A stretch of DNA of 64,000 bases, from positions 186,001 through 250,000 of the forward strand of contig CANQJS010000001.1 of the NCBI GenBank assembly GCA_947624285.1, given 5' to 3'. Shown piece after piece: positions 54,758 through 63,049 of the stretch. The translations under genes and the position numbers were made by a program. Each line of letters opens with the position of its first letter. Within the stretch, counting starts at the first letter, position 1. The notes under the pieces are model-generated. The model was given only the letters and a program-made list of their open reading frames with translations, ran no database searches and was not told the origin of the DNA. This stretch comes from an uncultured Clostridia bacterium. Lineage in GTDB: Bacteria > Bacillota > Clostridia > Oscillospirales > Acutalibacteraceae.

Positions 54758-55237
54758 TTAGCCTATTGATTTTAAGAGCCCGCCTTTTGAAATGATATTT
54801 TGAATAAAGGGAGGAAACGGCTGCGCCTTGTAGCTTTTGCCTGTTGTTATATCGGTTATGACGCCGCTGTCAAAATCAACCTCTACCTCGTCTGCTTCTT
54901 TGATTTCCCTTGCCGCCTCATCGCATTCCAAAATCGCAAGGCCGATATTTATGGCGTTTCGGTAGAAAATACGGGCGAATGTGGAGGCAATGACGCAGGA
55001 AATACCGCTTGCCTTTATTGCTATCGGAGCGTGCTCGCGGGAAGAGCCGCAGCCGAAATTCGCCTCCGCCACCATAATGTCGCCGGGTTTGACCTTATTT
55101 ACAAATTCCTTATCTATATCCTCCATACAGTGAGAAGCGAGCCACGCCTCATCGCTTTTATTGAGATAACGGGCGGGAATTATAACATCCGTATCAATAT
55201 TGCTTCCGAATTTATGCACCGTGCCTTTAGCTTTCAT
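54758..55237 (-). CDS. leuD: 3-isopropylmalate dehydratase small subunit
   Basis: Carries the swivelling domain of isopropylmalate isomerase in leucine synthesis. The 159-residue protein has [16 protein letters not shown] at the N terminus, [17 protein letters not shown] near residue 60, and [14 protein letters not shown]. The short length fits the HacB/LeuD2 type. ATG 55237 with GGAGG upstream is the start; the open frame extends further into leuC without homology. It follows leuC by 11 bases. Confidence 0.96.
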   Translation of the reverse strand: MKAKGTVHKFGSNIDTDVIIPARYLNKSDEAWLASHCMEDIDKEFVNKVKPGDIMVAEANFGCGSSREHAPIAIKASGISCVIASTFARIFYRNAINIGLAILECDEAAREIKEADEVEVDFDSGVITDITTGKSYKAQPFPPFIQNIISKGGLLKSIG

Positions 55238-55248
55238 ATTCACGCCTC

Positions 55249-56514
55249 CTATATACTTGCCGGATCGGCGATGAATCCCTTGACTGCCGAAGCCGCCGCG
55301 ACCGCGGGAGAAGCGAGATATATCTCCGACTCCGTATGACCCATTCTGCCGACGAAATTTCTGTTTGAGGTTGAGACTGCTCTTTCGCCCTTGGCGAGAA
55401 TACCCATATGCCCGCCGAGGCAAGGACCGCAGGTGGGAGTTGATACTACCGCGCCCGCTTTTACGAATATTTCGGCAAGCCCCTCTTTTATGCAGTTCAG
55501 GTAAATCTGCTGTGTTGCGGGAATTACGATGACGCGAACACCCTTTGCTACCTTTCTGCCTTTAAGGATAGCCGCGGCAGTGCGCATATCCTCCATTCTG
55601 CCGTTTGTGCAGGAGCCTATAACGACTTGGTCTATCTTGATCTCTCCCGCTTTTATCTCATCGATAGTTTTGGTATTTTCGGGAAGATGCGGGAAAGCGA
55701 CAGTCGGGCGAAGCTTACTCAAATCGACCTTTACCTCACTGTCATAGACCGCGTCCGCATCCGCCGCAAAGACTCTGTATTCCCTTTGAGAACGCCCCTT
55801 AACATATTCGAGAGTTACCTCGTCAACGGGGAAAATGCCGTTCTTCGCGCCGCACTCTATCGCCATATTTGAAATGCAAAGGCGATCGTCCATAGAAAGA
55901 TTTTTTATGCCGTCGCCCGTAAATTCAAGGCTCTTGTAAAGCGCGCCGTCAACGCCAATCTCGCCGATAATGTGAAGAATAACATCCTTGCCGCTAACAT
56001 AAGGCGCTTTTTCGCCCGTAACGGTAACCTTGATAGCGGAGGGTACTTTGAACCATGCCTTTCCCGTTACCATACCCGCCGCCATATCGGTTGAGCCGAC
56101 GCCTGTTGAGAACGCGCCGAGAGCGCCGTAGGTGCAGGTGTGGCTGTCCGCTCCGATAACGCAGTCGCCGCATGTAACTATCCCCTGCTCCGGAAGCAGA
56201 GCATGCTCAATTCCCATATTGCCGACATCGTAATAATGAAGAATATCGTGCGTTCTTGCAAATTCGCGCACCTGCTTGCAGTTTTCGGCGGACTGAATAT
56301 CCTTGTTAGGCGTAAAATGATCCATAACAAGGGCTATTCTCGTTTTGTCAAACACTGTATTTTTATTAAACTTATTCATCTCGTTTATGGCTACGGGCGA
56401 AGTAACATCGTTGCCGAGCACCATATCCAAATCAGCCTCTATGAGCTGCCCTGCCTCCACGCGATCAAGACCGGCGTGGGCGGCAAGGATTTTTTGAGTC
56501 ATAGTCATACCCAT
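55249..56514 (-). CDS. leuC: 3-isopropylmalate dehydratase large subunit
   Basis: Aconitase-family large subunit with the [4Fe-4S] cluster. The 421-residue protein is the shorter HacA/LeuC2 type. Cluster cysteines lie in GSCTNGR (near residue 300) and TCGPCLGGH (near 360). Other motifs are [23 protein letters not shown] and [12 protein letters not shown]. Homoaconitate or other hydratase activity cannot be ruled out, but ilvBN upstream and leuD downstream point to leucine synthesis. Confidence 0.95.
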   Translation of the reverse strand: MGMTMTQKILAAHAGLDRVEAGQLIEADLDMVLGNDVTSPVAINEMNKFNKNTVFDKTRIALVMDHFTPNKDIQSAENCKQVREFARTHDILHYYDVGNMGIEHALLPEQGIVTCGDCVIGADSHTCTYGALGAFSTGVGSTDMAAGMVTGKAWFKVPSAIKVTVTGEKAPYVSGKDVILHIIGEIGVDGALYKSLEFTGDGIKNLSMDDRLCISNMAIECGAKNGIFPVDEVTLEYVKGRSQREYRVFAADADAVYDSEVKVDLSKLRPTVAFPHLPENTKTIDEIKAGEIKIDQVVIGSCTNGRMEDMRTAAAILKGRKVAKGVRVIVIPATQQIYLNCIKEGLAEIFVKAGAVVSTPTCGPCLGGHMGILAKGERAVSTSNRNFVGRMGHTESEIYLASPAVAAASAVKGFIADPASI

Positions 56515-56543
56515 AATTACATCACCTGCTGTTTAAAAATATG

Positions 56544-57050
56544 TCAGATATCCTCCGTGAAGGAATCCGCGCCTCTTTCAAGAGAGGTAACGCCCGTTCT
56601 CGCAAGCTCGATAATTCCGAAGTCGGCGATAACGCTTATAAATTCGTCTATTATCTCGGGTCTGCCGGTAAGCTCCACCGTTATGCTTTCAAGAGTAACA
56701 TCCATAATTCTCGCGCCGTATTTTCTGTTTATCTCAATAAGGGCGTTCTTTTTATCAATGCCCTTTGCGCTTATCTTGATAAGAAGAAGCTCGGAGGAAA
56801 CGGCATTATCGTATGTAAGCACCGCCACCTTTTTAACTATCTCAAGCTTTATGAGCTGCATCTCTATCTGGCGTATCATTTCGGGCTCTGTTTCGGTCAC
56901 AATGGTCATCCTCGAAAAAGAGGGATCCTCCGTTTCGCTAACAGTAAGGGATTTAATATTATAGCCCCTGCGGCTGAACAGGCTCGCGACCCGCTGAAGC
57001 ACACCGCTCTGGTTATCCACAAGAACGGATAAAGTTAATTTTTCAGCCAT
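56544..57050 (-). CDS. ilvN: Acetolactate synthase small (regulatory) subunit
   Basis: ACT-domain subunit that gives valine feedback inhibition to acetolactate synthase. The 168-residue protein begins LTLSVLVDNQSGVLQRVASLFSRRGYNI (in pieces), with the ligand-site N-terminal ACT fold, then a second ALS_ss_C domain from about residue 80. It lies 17 bases after ilvB and 29 bases before leuC. Confidence 0.95.
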   Translation of the reverse strand: MAEKLTLSVLVDNQSGVLQRVASLFSRRGYNIKSLTVSETEDPSFSRMTIVTETEPEMIRQIEMQLIKLEIVKKVAVLTYDNAVSSELLLIKISAKGIDKKNALIEINRKYGARIMDVTLESITVELTGRPEIIDEFISVIADFGIIELARTGVTSLERGADSFTEDI

Positions 57051-57067
57051 AGTAAACCTCTCCTCTC

Positions 57068-58729
57068 TTAAAACTTTACGATTATGTCGTCTGCCGAGCC
57101 GCCGGGCGGGATCATCGGAAGAACATTGGAATCCGGCGAAATACGGCAGTCGATAACCACGGGGCCGTTATGCTCCAGCGCCTCTTTGATGACCGCGTCT
57201 ATCTCGTCATTGTAATTTATGCGCAAACCCTTAACGCCGAACGCCTCCGCAACCTTAACGAAATCGGTTTTTCTGTTCGGGTCGGTGTCCGCAAAGCGGT
57301 TGCCGTAAAACAGCTTTTGCCACTGGCGTACCATTCCCAACACCTTGTTGTTCATAACTATCATCACAACGGGTATATTGTAGGACGCCATCGTCGCAAG
57401 CTCGTTTAGATTCATATGGAAGCCGCCGTCGCCCGCGAAGAGAACAACGCGCCTGTCGGGTCTGCCGTAAGCCGCGCCCATCGCCGCGCCCATCGAATAC
57501 CCCATAGTGCCGAGACCGCCGCTGGTGAGAAGCGTGCGCGGCGTGGTGAATTTATAAAACTGCGCCGCCCAAAGCTGGTGCTGACCTACATCGGTTACGA
57601 TTATCGTATCGTCGGGAGTCTGCCTGTCAACAGCCTCAATGACCTTCTGCGGATTTACAAAATCATCTATCTGATTTTGCATAAACGGACGCCTCCAGCC
57701 GTTGATCTCCTGCCTCCATTCGGCATGCGACTGCTTATCTATGCTCTCCGTCAGCACGGGGAGAATTTCTTTAAGAGAGCCTCTGAGATGATAGCGAGAA
57801 TAAACATTCTTGTCCATCTCGGCAGGGTCGATATCAATATGTAAAACATCCGCCTTGGGTGCAAATTTAGCCCTGTTGCCGGCAACACGGTCTGAAAATC
57901 TCGCGCCGCAGGCTATGAGCACATCGCACTGAGAAGCCGCTTTATTTGACTCAAATCTGCCGTGCATACCGATAAGCCCCGCGTACAGCTCGTGAGCGCT
58001 GCTGAAAGCGCCGAGACCCATAAGAGAAGAAACAACGGGAGCGTCCAGCTTTTCTGCAAACGCCCTTATTTCCTCGCTCGCGTCGGAAGATATGGCGCCG
58101 CCGCCGAGATAAATCAACGGCTTTTTGCAATTTTTGAGAAGCTTTATCGCTCTTTCGACGCATTCCGTTTTCGGATAAACATTTTCGTCGGGCTGCTGCT
58201 TCGGCGCGGGATAATACTCACACTCCGCCGAAGTTATATCCTTTGGAATATCCACAAGAACGGGGCCTTTTCTGCCGCTTATGGCAATTCTGAAGGCGTT
58301 TCGCAGAGTATCCGCCAGCTCCTCGATATGCGAAACCATATAGTTGTGCTTTGTTATCGGCATCGTAATGCCCTTTATATCCACCTCTTGGAAAGAATCG
58401 CGCCCGATGAGAGCCGTGCCTACATTGCAGGTTATGGCAACCATCGGAATGGAATCCATATAAGCGGTGGCTATACCGGTAACAAGATTTGTTGAGCCCG
58501 GTCCCGAAGTCGCGAAGCACACGCCGACTTTGCCCGTGGCGCGGCTGTAGCCGTCCGCCGCGTGAGAAGCGCCCTGCTCGTGAGCCGTGAGAATATGATT
58601 GAAAGTGTCGCCGTATTTATACAGCTCGTCAAAAATATTCAGAATAGTTCCGCCGGGATAGCCGAATATGGTATCCACTCCCTGTTCCTTTAAAACCTCC
58701 AGAACTATTTGAGAACCGTTTAATTTCAT
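57068..58729 (-). CDS. ilvB: Acetolactate synthase large subunit
   Basis: TPP enzyme for the first common step of valine, leucine and isoleucine synthesis. The 553-residue protein has IFGYPGGTILNIFDEL, the catalytic glutamate in HEQGASHAADGYSR, RDSFQEVDI, and the TPP motif GDGGFHMNLNELATMASYNIP (in pieces). I start at ATG 58729 with GAGGAT five bases upstream; the GTG five codons earlier overlaps that site. First gene of ilvB-ilvN-leuC-leuD. No T-box or leader peptide is evident. Confidence 0.97.
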   Translation of the reverse strand: MKLNGSQIVLEVLKEQGVDTIFGYPGGTILNIFDELYKYGDTFNHILTAHEQGASHAADGYSRATGKVGVCFATSGPGSTNLVTGIATAYMDSIPMVAITCNVGTALIGRDSFQEVDIKGITMPITKHNYMVSHIEELADTLRNAFRIAISGRKGPVLVDIPKDITSAECEYYPAPKQQPDENVYPKTECVERAIKLLKNCKKPLIYLGGGAISSDASEEIRAFAEKLDAPVVSSLMGLGAFSSAHELYAGLIGMHGRFESNKAASQCDVLIACGARFSDRVAGNRAKFAPKADVLHIDIDPAEMDKNVYSRYHLRGSLKEILPVLTESIDKQSHAEWRQEINGWRRPFMQNQIDDFVNPQKVIEAVDRQTPDDTIIVTDVGQHQLWAAQFYKFTTPRTLLTSGGLGTMGYSMGAAMGAAYGRPDRRVVLFAGDGGFHMNLNELATMASYNIPVVMIVMNNKVLGMVRQWQKLFYGNRFADTDPNRKTDFVKVAEAFGVKGLRINYNDEIDAVIKEALEHNGPVVIDCRISPDSNVLPMIPPGGSADDIIVKF

Positions 58730-58772
58730 AAATATCCTCTCCACAACATAATCTTACTTAATTTTAATCTCT

Positions 58773-58801
58773 ATTTTATTATTTTTATCTAATTATGTCA
58801 A
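58773..58801 (-). promoter_or_regulatory. ilvB operon promoter
   Basis: TTGACA (58801-58796), 17-base spacer, TAAAAT (58778-58773) on the minus strand. The leader is only about 35 bases, too short for a T-box. Confidence 0.7.
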
Positions 58802-58815
58802 GGCAATTTTTCTTC

Positions 58816-58844
58816 TTGTAAAACTGCGCGTCGCGTGGTATAAT
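58816..58844 (+). promoter_or_regulatory. Promoter of the lipoprotein gene
   Basis: TTGTAA (58816-58821), 17-base spacer, TATAAT (58839-58844) preceded by TGG, giving an extended -10. Confidence 0.7.
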
Positions 58845-58874
58845 TATTTCATAAAAAAATAAGGAGTGAACAGT

Positions 58875-60455
58875 ATGTCAAAAATCAAATCTTTAACCGC
58901 TTTATTGCTTGTTGCCGCCGTGTTACTGATGAGCGGCTGTTCAAATATTCAGGCTTTGTTCAACAAGAAGCCGGAGAGCGACCTTTATGAGATCACCGCC
59001 GTTTCCGAGAAATTTACGAATTTCTCGTCCGTTGATGTTATGGGCGATTACGCGATGTTCCTTGCGTCAAAGGATCTTGACCCGTACGAGCTTGTTGTTT
59101 TTGATATACCAAACAACAAAATATTTAAGGAAATAAGCCTTTCCGACTGCCCACTTAAGAGCATAAACGAAGCCAAATTTTCGGGTGAAAACGAAATTAC
59201 GGTCATCGACAATGAAAACGAAGAATGCTTCAAATACGATCTAAATCTTAACAAAATCGGCAACGGTGAATATAAGCCTTTTAATTACGACGCGTTTAAT
59301 GAATGGCAGGAGGCTGACTTTATCAGCTCGCGTTTAGGCCAGAACGAGACCTATGCCTACGGCTATGAAAACGACAATATGATAATCGTCTTTGCCGATG
59401 ATGTAAACGCGTTTTACTTCTGCGACGGAGAAGGAAACCTGATCAGCGAGAAAGACAAAAAGATCCTTGTAAATTACAGCGACTTTTCGGAAAGCGACAA
59501 TTCCACCTCGGTAAGGCTGGCGCTTCACGATATCGAAAACGCAAAAACGATAAACGAAACACTTCTCGGCACTACGAAATCGGGTCAGTATATTGATGTT
59601 ATCGCAAGCGCTTTCAATGATAATTACGCCTGCTTCATAGAGCAAGTCGGAAACGAAACTACCGGCGGGCAAAAAGTTGCTCCTTACATATGGAAATACA
59701 ACGAAAATCCGAAAAACGAGGATTTCAGCGTAAGAAAGCTCACCGAGATAGGCAAAGAAAACGATGCGATTATCAAAGAGCTCGAAAATGATTACCCGAT
59801 AAAAATCTATGTTAACAAGCCCACGGAATGGGGCACTTACAATGATGTAACGGAATTCAACGCCTCGCCGATTCAGGTGAATATAATTCTAAACGGCTTA
59901 AAATCCGCGATGGGTCTTTTCCCGAAAGGTTTTGTGGATGATATCTTAGATATGCCCTTTGTGGAGAAGCTCAATATATATTTATCCGGCAGTATAAACG
60001 GCATTGACGCTTACACCGATGATTTCTCGGAAACATTTGAACTGATGTTTTCTTTCACGGGCTTTACGAAAGACGTTGTATTCCATGAATTTATGCACCT
60101 TATAGATAACAGAATACAAAGCCATTACGATGATACCAACAGGGATTTCTTCGCCGAATGGGAAGCGCTCAATCCCGAGGGATTTGAATATTTAGAGGGT
60201 GAGGACGGCGACCTCAACGAGAATTATTTTGTATCGACCTACGCTATGACCAACAGCGGCGAGGATCTTGCCGAAACCTTCGAGGCTCTTTATCAGGCAT
60301 ATGAAAACGAAGATTATAATTCGATAAACAATTATGACGGCGTTCACAAAAAGGCGGAACTGCTTGTAAATGCCATCAGGGACTCCTTCCCCAGCATGAA
60401 AGACGCAAAGGATGTGTGCTGGGAGGCGGCATTAAATCAGCAGAACGCACAATAA
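58875..60455 (+). CDS. Lipoprotein with putative zinc metalloprotease domain
   Basis: A 526-residue protein with a lipoprotein signal: hydrophobic core then LLMSGC, lipidation at Cys of that box (about residue 22). Residues about 40-290 look like a beta-rich domain and the following part is helical. HEFMH near residue 406 is an HExxH zinc motif, and a downstream glutamate in EDLAETFEALYQ about 70 residues later could be the third ligand, a gluzincin-like layout. I cannot name the family. It is extracellular, membrane-anchored and strongly acidic. ATG 58875 has AAGGAG eight bases upstream. Confidence 0.75.
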   Translation: MSKIKSLTALLLVAAVLLMSGCSNIQALFNKKPESDLYEITAVSEKFTNFSSVDVMGDYAMFLASKDLDPYELVVFDIPNNKIFKEISLSDCPLKSINEAKFSGENEITVIDNENEECFKYDLNLNKIGNGEYKPFNYDAFNEWQEADFISSRLGQNETYAYGYENDNMIIVFADDVNAFYFCDGEGNLISEKDKKILVNYSDFSESDNSTSVRLALHDIENAKTINETLLGTTKSGQYIDVIASAFNDNYACFIEQVGNETTGGQKVAPYIWKYNENPKNEDFSVRKLTEIGKENDAIIKELENDYPIKIYVNKPTEWGTYNDVTEFNASPIQVNIILNGLKSAMGLFPKGFVDDILDMPFVEKLNIYLSGSINGIDAYTDDFSETFELMFSFTGFTKDVVFHEFMHLIDNRIQSHYDDTNRDFFAEWEALNPEGFEYLEGEDGDLNENYFVSTYAMTNSGEDLAETFEALYQAYENEDYNSINNYDGVHKKAELLVNAIRDSFPSMKDAKDVCWEAALNQQNAQ

Positions 60456-60473
60456 ATAATTACGGAGCAATTT

Positions 60474-61568
60474 ATGAAACTTGGAATCGTGGGTCTCCCG
60501 AATGTGGGAAAAAGCACCCTGTTTAACGCGATAACGAACGCGGGCGCGCAAAGCGCGAATTATCCCTTTTGCACCATAGAGCCCAATGTGGGCATGGTGA
60601 GCGTGCCCGATGAGAGGCTTGACAGGCTCGCCGAGATGTACTCGCCGGATAAATTCACGCCTGCCACTATTGAATTTGTTGATATAGCGGGTCTTGTTAA
60701 AGGCGCTTCTAAGGGCGAGGGGCTCGGAAATAAATTTCTCAGCCATATCCGCGAGGTCGATGCGATAATCCATGTGGTAAGATGTTTTGAAAATGACGAT
60801 ATAACACATGTTGACGGCTCTATCGACCCCGCGAGGGATATTGAAACGATAAACATTGAGCTTATTTTAGCCGACCTTGAAATACTTTCAAGGCGGATTG
60901 ACAATAAGAAAAAAGCTCTCAAGGGCGATAAGACCGTGGCGGCAGAGCTTGCGTTTCTCGAAAGGCTTTACTCCGAAATGGAGCAGGGAAAAACCGCCCG
61001 CTCCGTTGAAATGACCGACGATGAGCGCGATTTTCTCAGGGATGTTTCCCTGCTGACGATAAAGCCCGTGATCTACGCCTGCAATATGAGCGAAGAGGAT
61101 TTTGAAAACGGAATCGACGGCAATAAAAATTTCAACACGGTAAAAAACATTGCCGCCGCAGAGGGTGCGGAAACGCTGCCGATATGCGCCGAAATGGAGG
61201 CGGAGATCGCCACCCTTGAGGAAGATGAAAAGAAAATGTTTCTCGCCGATATGGGGCTTGACAAAAGCGGGCTCGACAGGCTCATAAAAAAGAGCTATCA
61301 CCTGCTTGGTCTGATTTCGTTCCTGACCGCGGGCAAAAAAGAAGTGCGCGCGTGGACGATAAAGGAAGGCACAAAAGCGCCGCAGGCCGCAGGAAAGATA
61401 CACTCGGATTTTGAGCGCGGATTTATACGGGCGGAGGTCGTTCCCTTTGAGGTGCTCTCGGAAAACGGCAGTCTTTCCGCCTGCCGAGACAAGGGGCTCA
61501 TAAGAAGCGAGGGCAAGGAATACATTATGAAAGACGGAGATGTGGTTGAATTCAGATTCAATGTCTGA
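60474..61568 (+). CDS. ychF: YchF/OLA1-type ATPase
   Basis: A conserved Obg-family P-loop protein that prefers ATP and is implicated in stress and ribosome functions. The 364-residue protein has GLPNVGKSTLFNAITNAGAQSANYPFCTIEPN in pieces at the N terminus, DIAGLVKGASKGEGLGNKFL, the NMSE variant of the base-recognition motif (CNMSEED), and a C-terminal TGS domain ending DVVEFRFNV. Length is typical. Confidence 0.97.
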   Translation: MKLGIVGLPNVGKSTLFNAITNAGAQSANYPFCTIEPNVGMVSVPDERLDRLAEMYSPDKFTPATIEFVDIAGLVKGASKGEGLGNKFLSHIREVDAIIHVVRCFENDDITHVDGSIDPARDIETINIELILADLEILSRRIDNKKKALKGDKTVAAELAFLERLYSEMEQGKTARSVEMTDDERDFLRDVSLLTIKPVIYACNMSEEDFENGIDGNKNFNTVKNIAAAEGAETLPICAEMEAEIATLEEDEKKMFLADMGLDKSGLDRLIKKSYHLLGLISFLTAGKKEVRAWTIKEGTKAPQAAGKIHSDFERGFIRAEVVPFEVLSENGSLSACRDKGLIRSEGKEYIMKDGDVVEFRFNV

Positions 61569-61629
61569 TTTACGGGCGATGTTTCGGGAAAAACCACGCC
61601 GTTCATCTGCAAAAACAGGATAACCTAAA

Positions 61630-62208
61630 ATGCTGAACGAATTAAAAGAAAATGAAATATTGAGGCTTTCAAGGCAGGGGGATGAGGCGGCGGTAACGCT
61701 TATCATTTCAAAATATAAAGCGTCCGTTGAGGCGGCGGTATCCCGAATTTCCGACTCGCCGATCGAACGGGAAGATCTCATTCAGGAGGGGCTTATCGGT
61801 CTGCTTGCCGCGGTCAGATCCTTTGACGGCGAAAAAAAAGCCTCCTTTCGCACCTATTGCTACACCTGCATAAGCAATGCTCTGCAATCGGCGCTCCGCA
61901 AGGTCAGCAGAAAAAAGGATGTGCCTAAAAGCAAGGTAATTTCTCTTGAAAACGATTTTGAAACGCCAAACGAGGCAAGCGTAAATACGGCGATAAGCGC
62001 GGAGGACGCGTTTCTTGCGAAAGAGAGCGTTGAGTCGTTGAATGAATTTCTTGACAACGAGCTTTCCGCCTTTGAAAACGAGGTTTTAAAAATGCACATC
62101 GCGGGTTGCAGCTATAAGGAAATTGCCGACAGAATGGGTAAAACTCCCAAGGCGGTGGACAACGCGATACAGAGAATAAGAAAAAAGCTTAAAGAAATAT
62201 CGCTTTAA
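61630..62208 (+). CDS. sigH: Sigma-70 family factor, SigH-like
   Basis: A 192-residue sigma factor. Region 2 reads LIISKYKASVEAAVSR, EREDLIQEGLIGLLAAVRSFD and SFRTYCYTCISNALQSALRK; region 4 reads LSAFENEVLKMHIAGCSYKEIADRMGKTPKAVDNAIQRIRKKL in parts. The pattern and the C-terminal ISL match SigH of Bacillus, which directs early sporulation and stationary-phase genes. It is shorter than Bacillus SigH and lies outside that gene's usual context, so the name is tentative. Confidence 0.7.
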   Translation: MLNELKENEILRLSRQGDEAAVTLIISKYKASVEAAVSRISDSPIEREDLIQEGLIGLLAAVRSFDGEKKASFRTYCYTCISNALQSALRKVSRKKDVPKSKVISLENDFETPNEASVNTAISAEDAFLAKESVESLNEFLDNELSAFENEVLKMHIAGCSYKEIADRMGKTPKAVDNAIQRIRKKLKEISL

Positions 62209-62222
62209 AAAACATACATAAA

Positions 62223-62257
62223 ACGGAGAGACGGTCGTTGCCGTCTCTCCGTAATTT
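62223..62257 (+). terminator. Terminator after the sigH-like gene
   Basis: Twelve-base-pair stem ACGGAGAGACGG/CCGTCTCTCCGT (62223-62234, 62241-62252) followed by AATTTTAT. The rest of the 222-base gap to the next gene shows nothing definite. Confidence 0.8.
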
Positions 62258-62430
62258 TATATTCTGAAATATTGACGCGGTGAAAAAAACAAATTTGCCT
62301 TTTCCCGCGCTTTTTTTATATTTGCGCCACATGCCGCGATTTTTCGCTCAGATGCGGGAAAACTCAATTCCCTTTAATAATTCATTTTTCCTCATTTTTC
62401 GGAAAGACTTAATAATGTGGGGGTGAAAAA

Positions 62431-62619
62431 ATGAAAAGAGGCGAACCGCCTTTGAGCTTCGTGATGAATTTGGCGCAAAATGACGCGGCGAGGAAAAAAT
62501 TTCAGTCTATGACGGACGAGGAAAAGGAAAATCTAATTAACAAAACTTACGACATACACTCTCGTGACGAAATGCGAAGCTTTGTAAACGGACTTTCGGA
62601 CTTGCCGACGGAGCAATAG
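62431..62619 (+). CDS. Small conserved protein of unknown function
   Basis: A 62-residue protein, MKRGEPPLSFVMNLAQNDAARKKF at the start in pieces, with DEEKENLINKTYDIHSRDEM and a helical pattern throughout. Similar short proteins occur in other Clostridia, to my recollection, without assigned function. A strong GGGGGTGA site lies six bases ahead of the ATG. It stands between the sigH-like gene and the tRNA. Confidence 0.6.
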   Translation: MKRGEPPLSFVMNLAQNDAARKKFQSMTDEEKENLINKTYDIHSRDEMRSFVNGLSDLPTEQ

Positions 62620-62624
62620 AGCAC

Positions 62625-62662
62625 AAAAAAGCCGCCGCAAGCGATATTATGCTTGCGGCGGC
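62625..62662 (-). terminator. Terminator of the tRNA-Ser gene
   Basis: Stem GCCGCCGCAAGC/GCTTGCGGCGGC (62631-62642, 62651-62662) followed on the minus strand by TTTTTTG, three bases after the CCA end. Confidence 0.85.
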
Positions 62663-62664
62663 GA

Positions 62665-62752
62665 TGGCGGAGAGGATGGGATTCGAACCCATGTGGCTTT
62701 TGGCCAAACGGTTTTCAAGACCGCCTCGTTATGACCGCTTCGATACCTCTCC
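62665..62752 (-). tRNA. tRNA-Ser (TGA anticodon)
   Basis: On the minus strand an 88-base class II tRNA with acceptor GGAGAGG/CCTCTCC, encoded CCA end and G discriminator base. The T arm reads GGGTTCGAATCCC. The anticodon loop CTTGAAA has TGA at 62717-62715. A long variable arm follows (TGGCC..GCCA), typical of serine. It reads UCN codons. Confidence 0.95.
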
Positions 62753-62766
62753 GTATCCGCTCAAAT

Positions 62767-62795
62767 ATATTAGCACAACAGAATATCCTTGTCAA
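62767..62795 (-). promoter_or_regulatory. tRNA-Ser promoter
   Basis: TTGACA (62795-62790), 17-base spacer, TAATAT (62772-62767) on the minus strand, a few bases upstream of the tRNA 5' end. Confidence 0.65.
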
Positions 62796-62891
62796 GAAAT
62801 ATTATTGCTCGACTCGCGCCTTTCTTATTCCCTCACCGCGCGGAAATTCAGATTTTTCATACATACACGGCTCTTTTTAGAACTCCTTGCC

Positions 62892-62921
62892 TTGACTGTA
62901 TAAATACCATTGTGATATAAT
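62892..62921 (+). promoter_or_regulatory. murT promoter
   Basis: TTGACT (62892-62897), 18-base spacer, TATAAT (62916-62921). The leader of about 120 bases contains TTTTTCGG/CCGAAAAA (62946-62969). Confidence 0.7.
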
Positions 62922-63049
62922 TTGATAAATATGATAAGAAAGCGGATTTTTCGGGATATTTTCCGAAAAAACGACAATATTTTGCCGCAAGCTACAGCCT
63001 ACGGCTATGTTTTGACGATACACAAAATCTTTTGGCAAGAGGTAAAACA

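Noticed and set aside
54758-55423. Upstream extension of leuD to 55423
   Set aside because: The extension overlaps leuC in another frame; GGAGG supports ATG 55237.
58730-58865. Attenuator or T-box for the ilvB operon
   Set aside because: The promoter is only about 45 bases from the start codon, leaving no space for such a leader.
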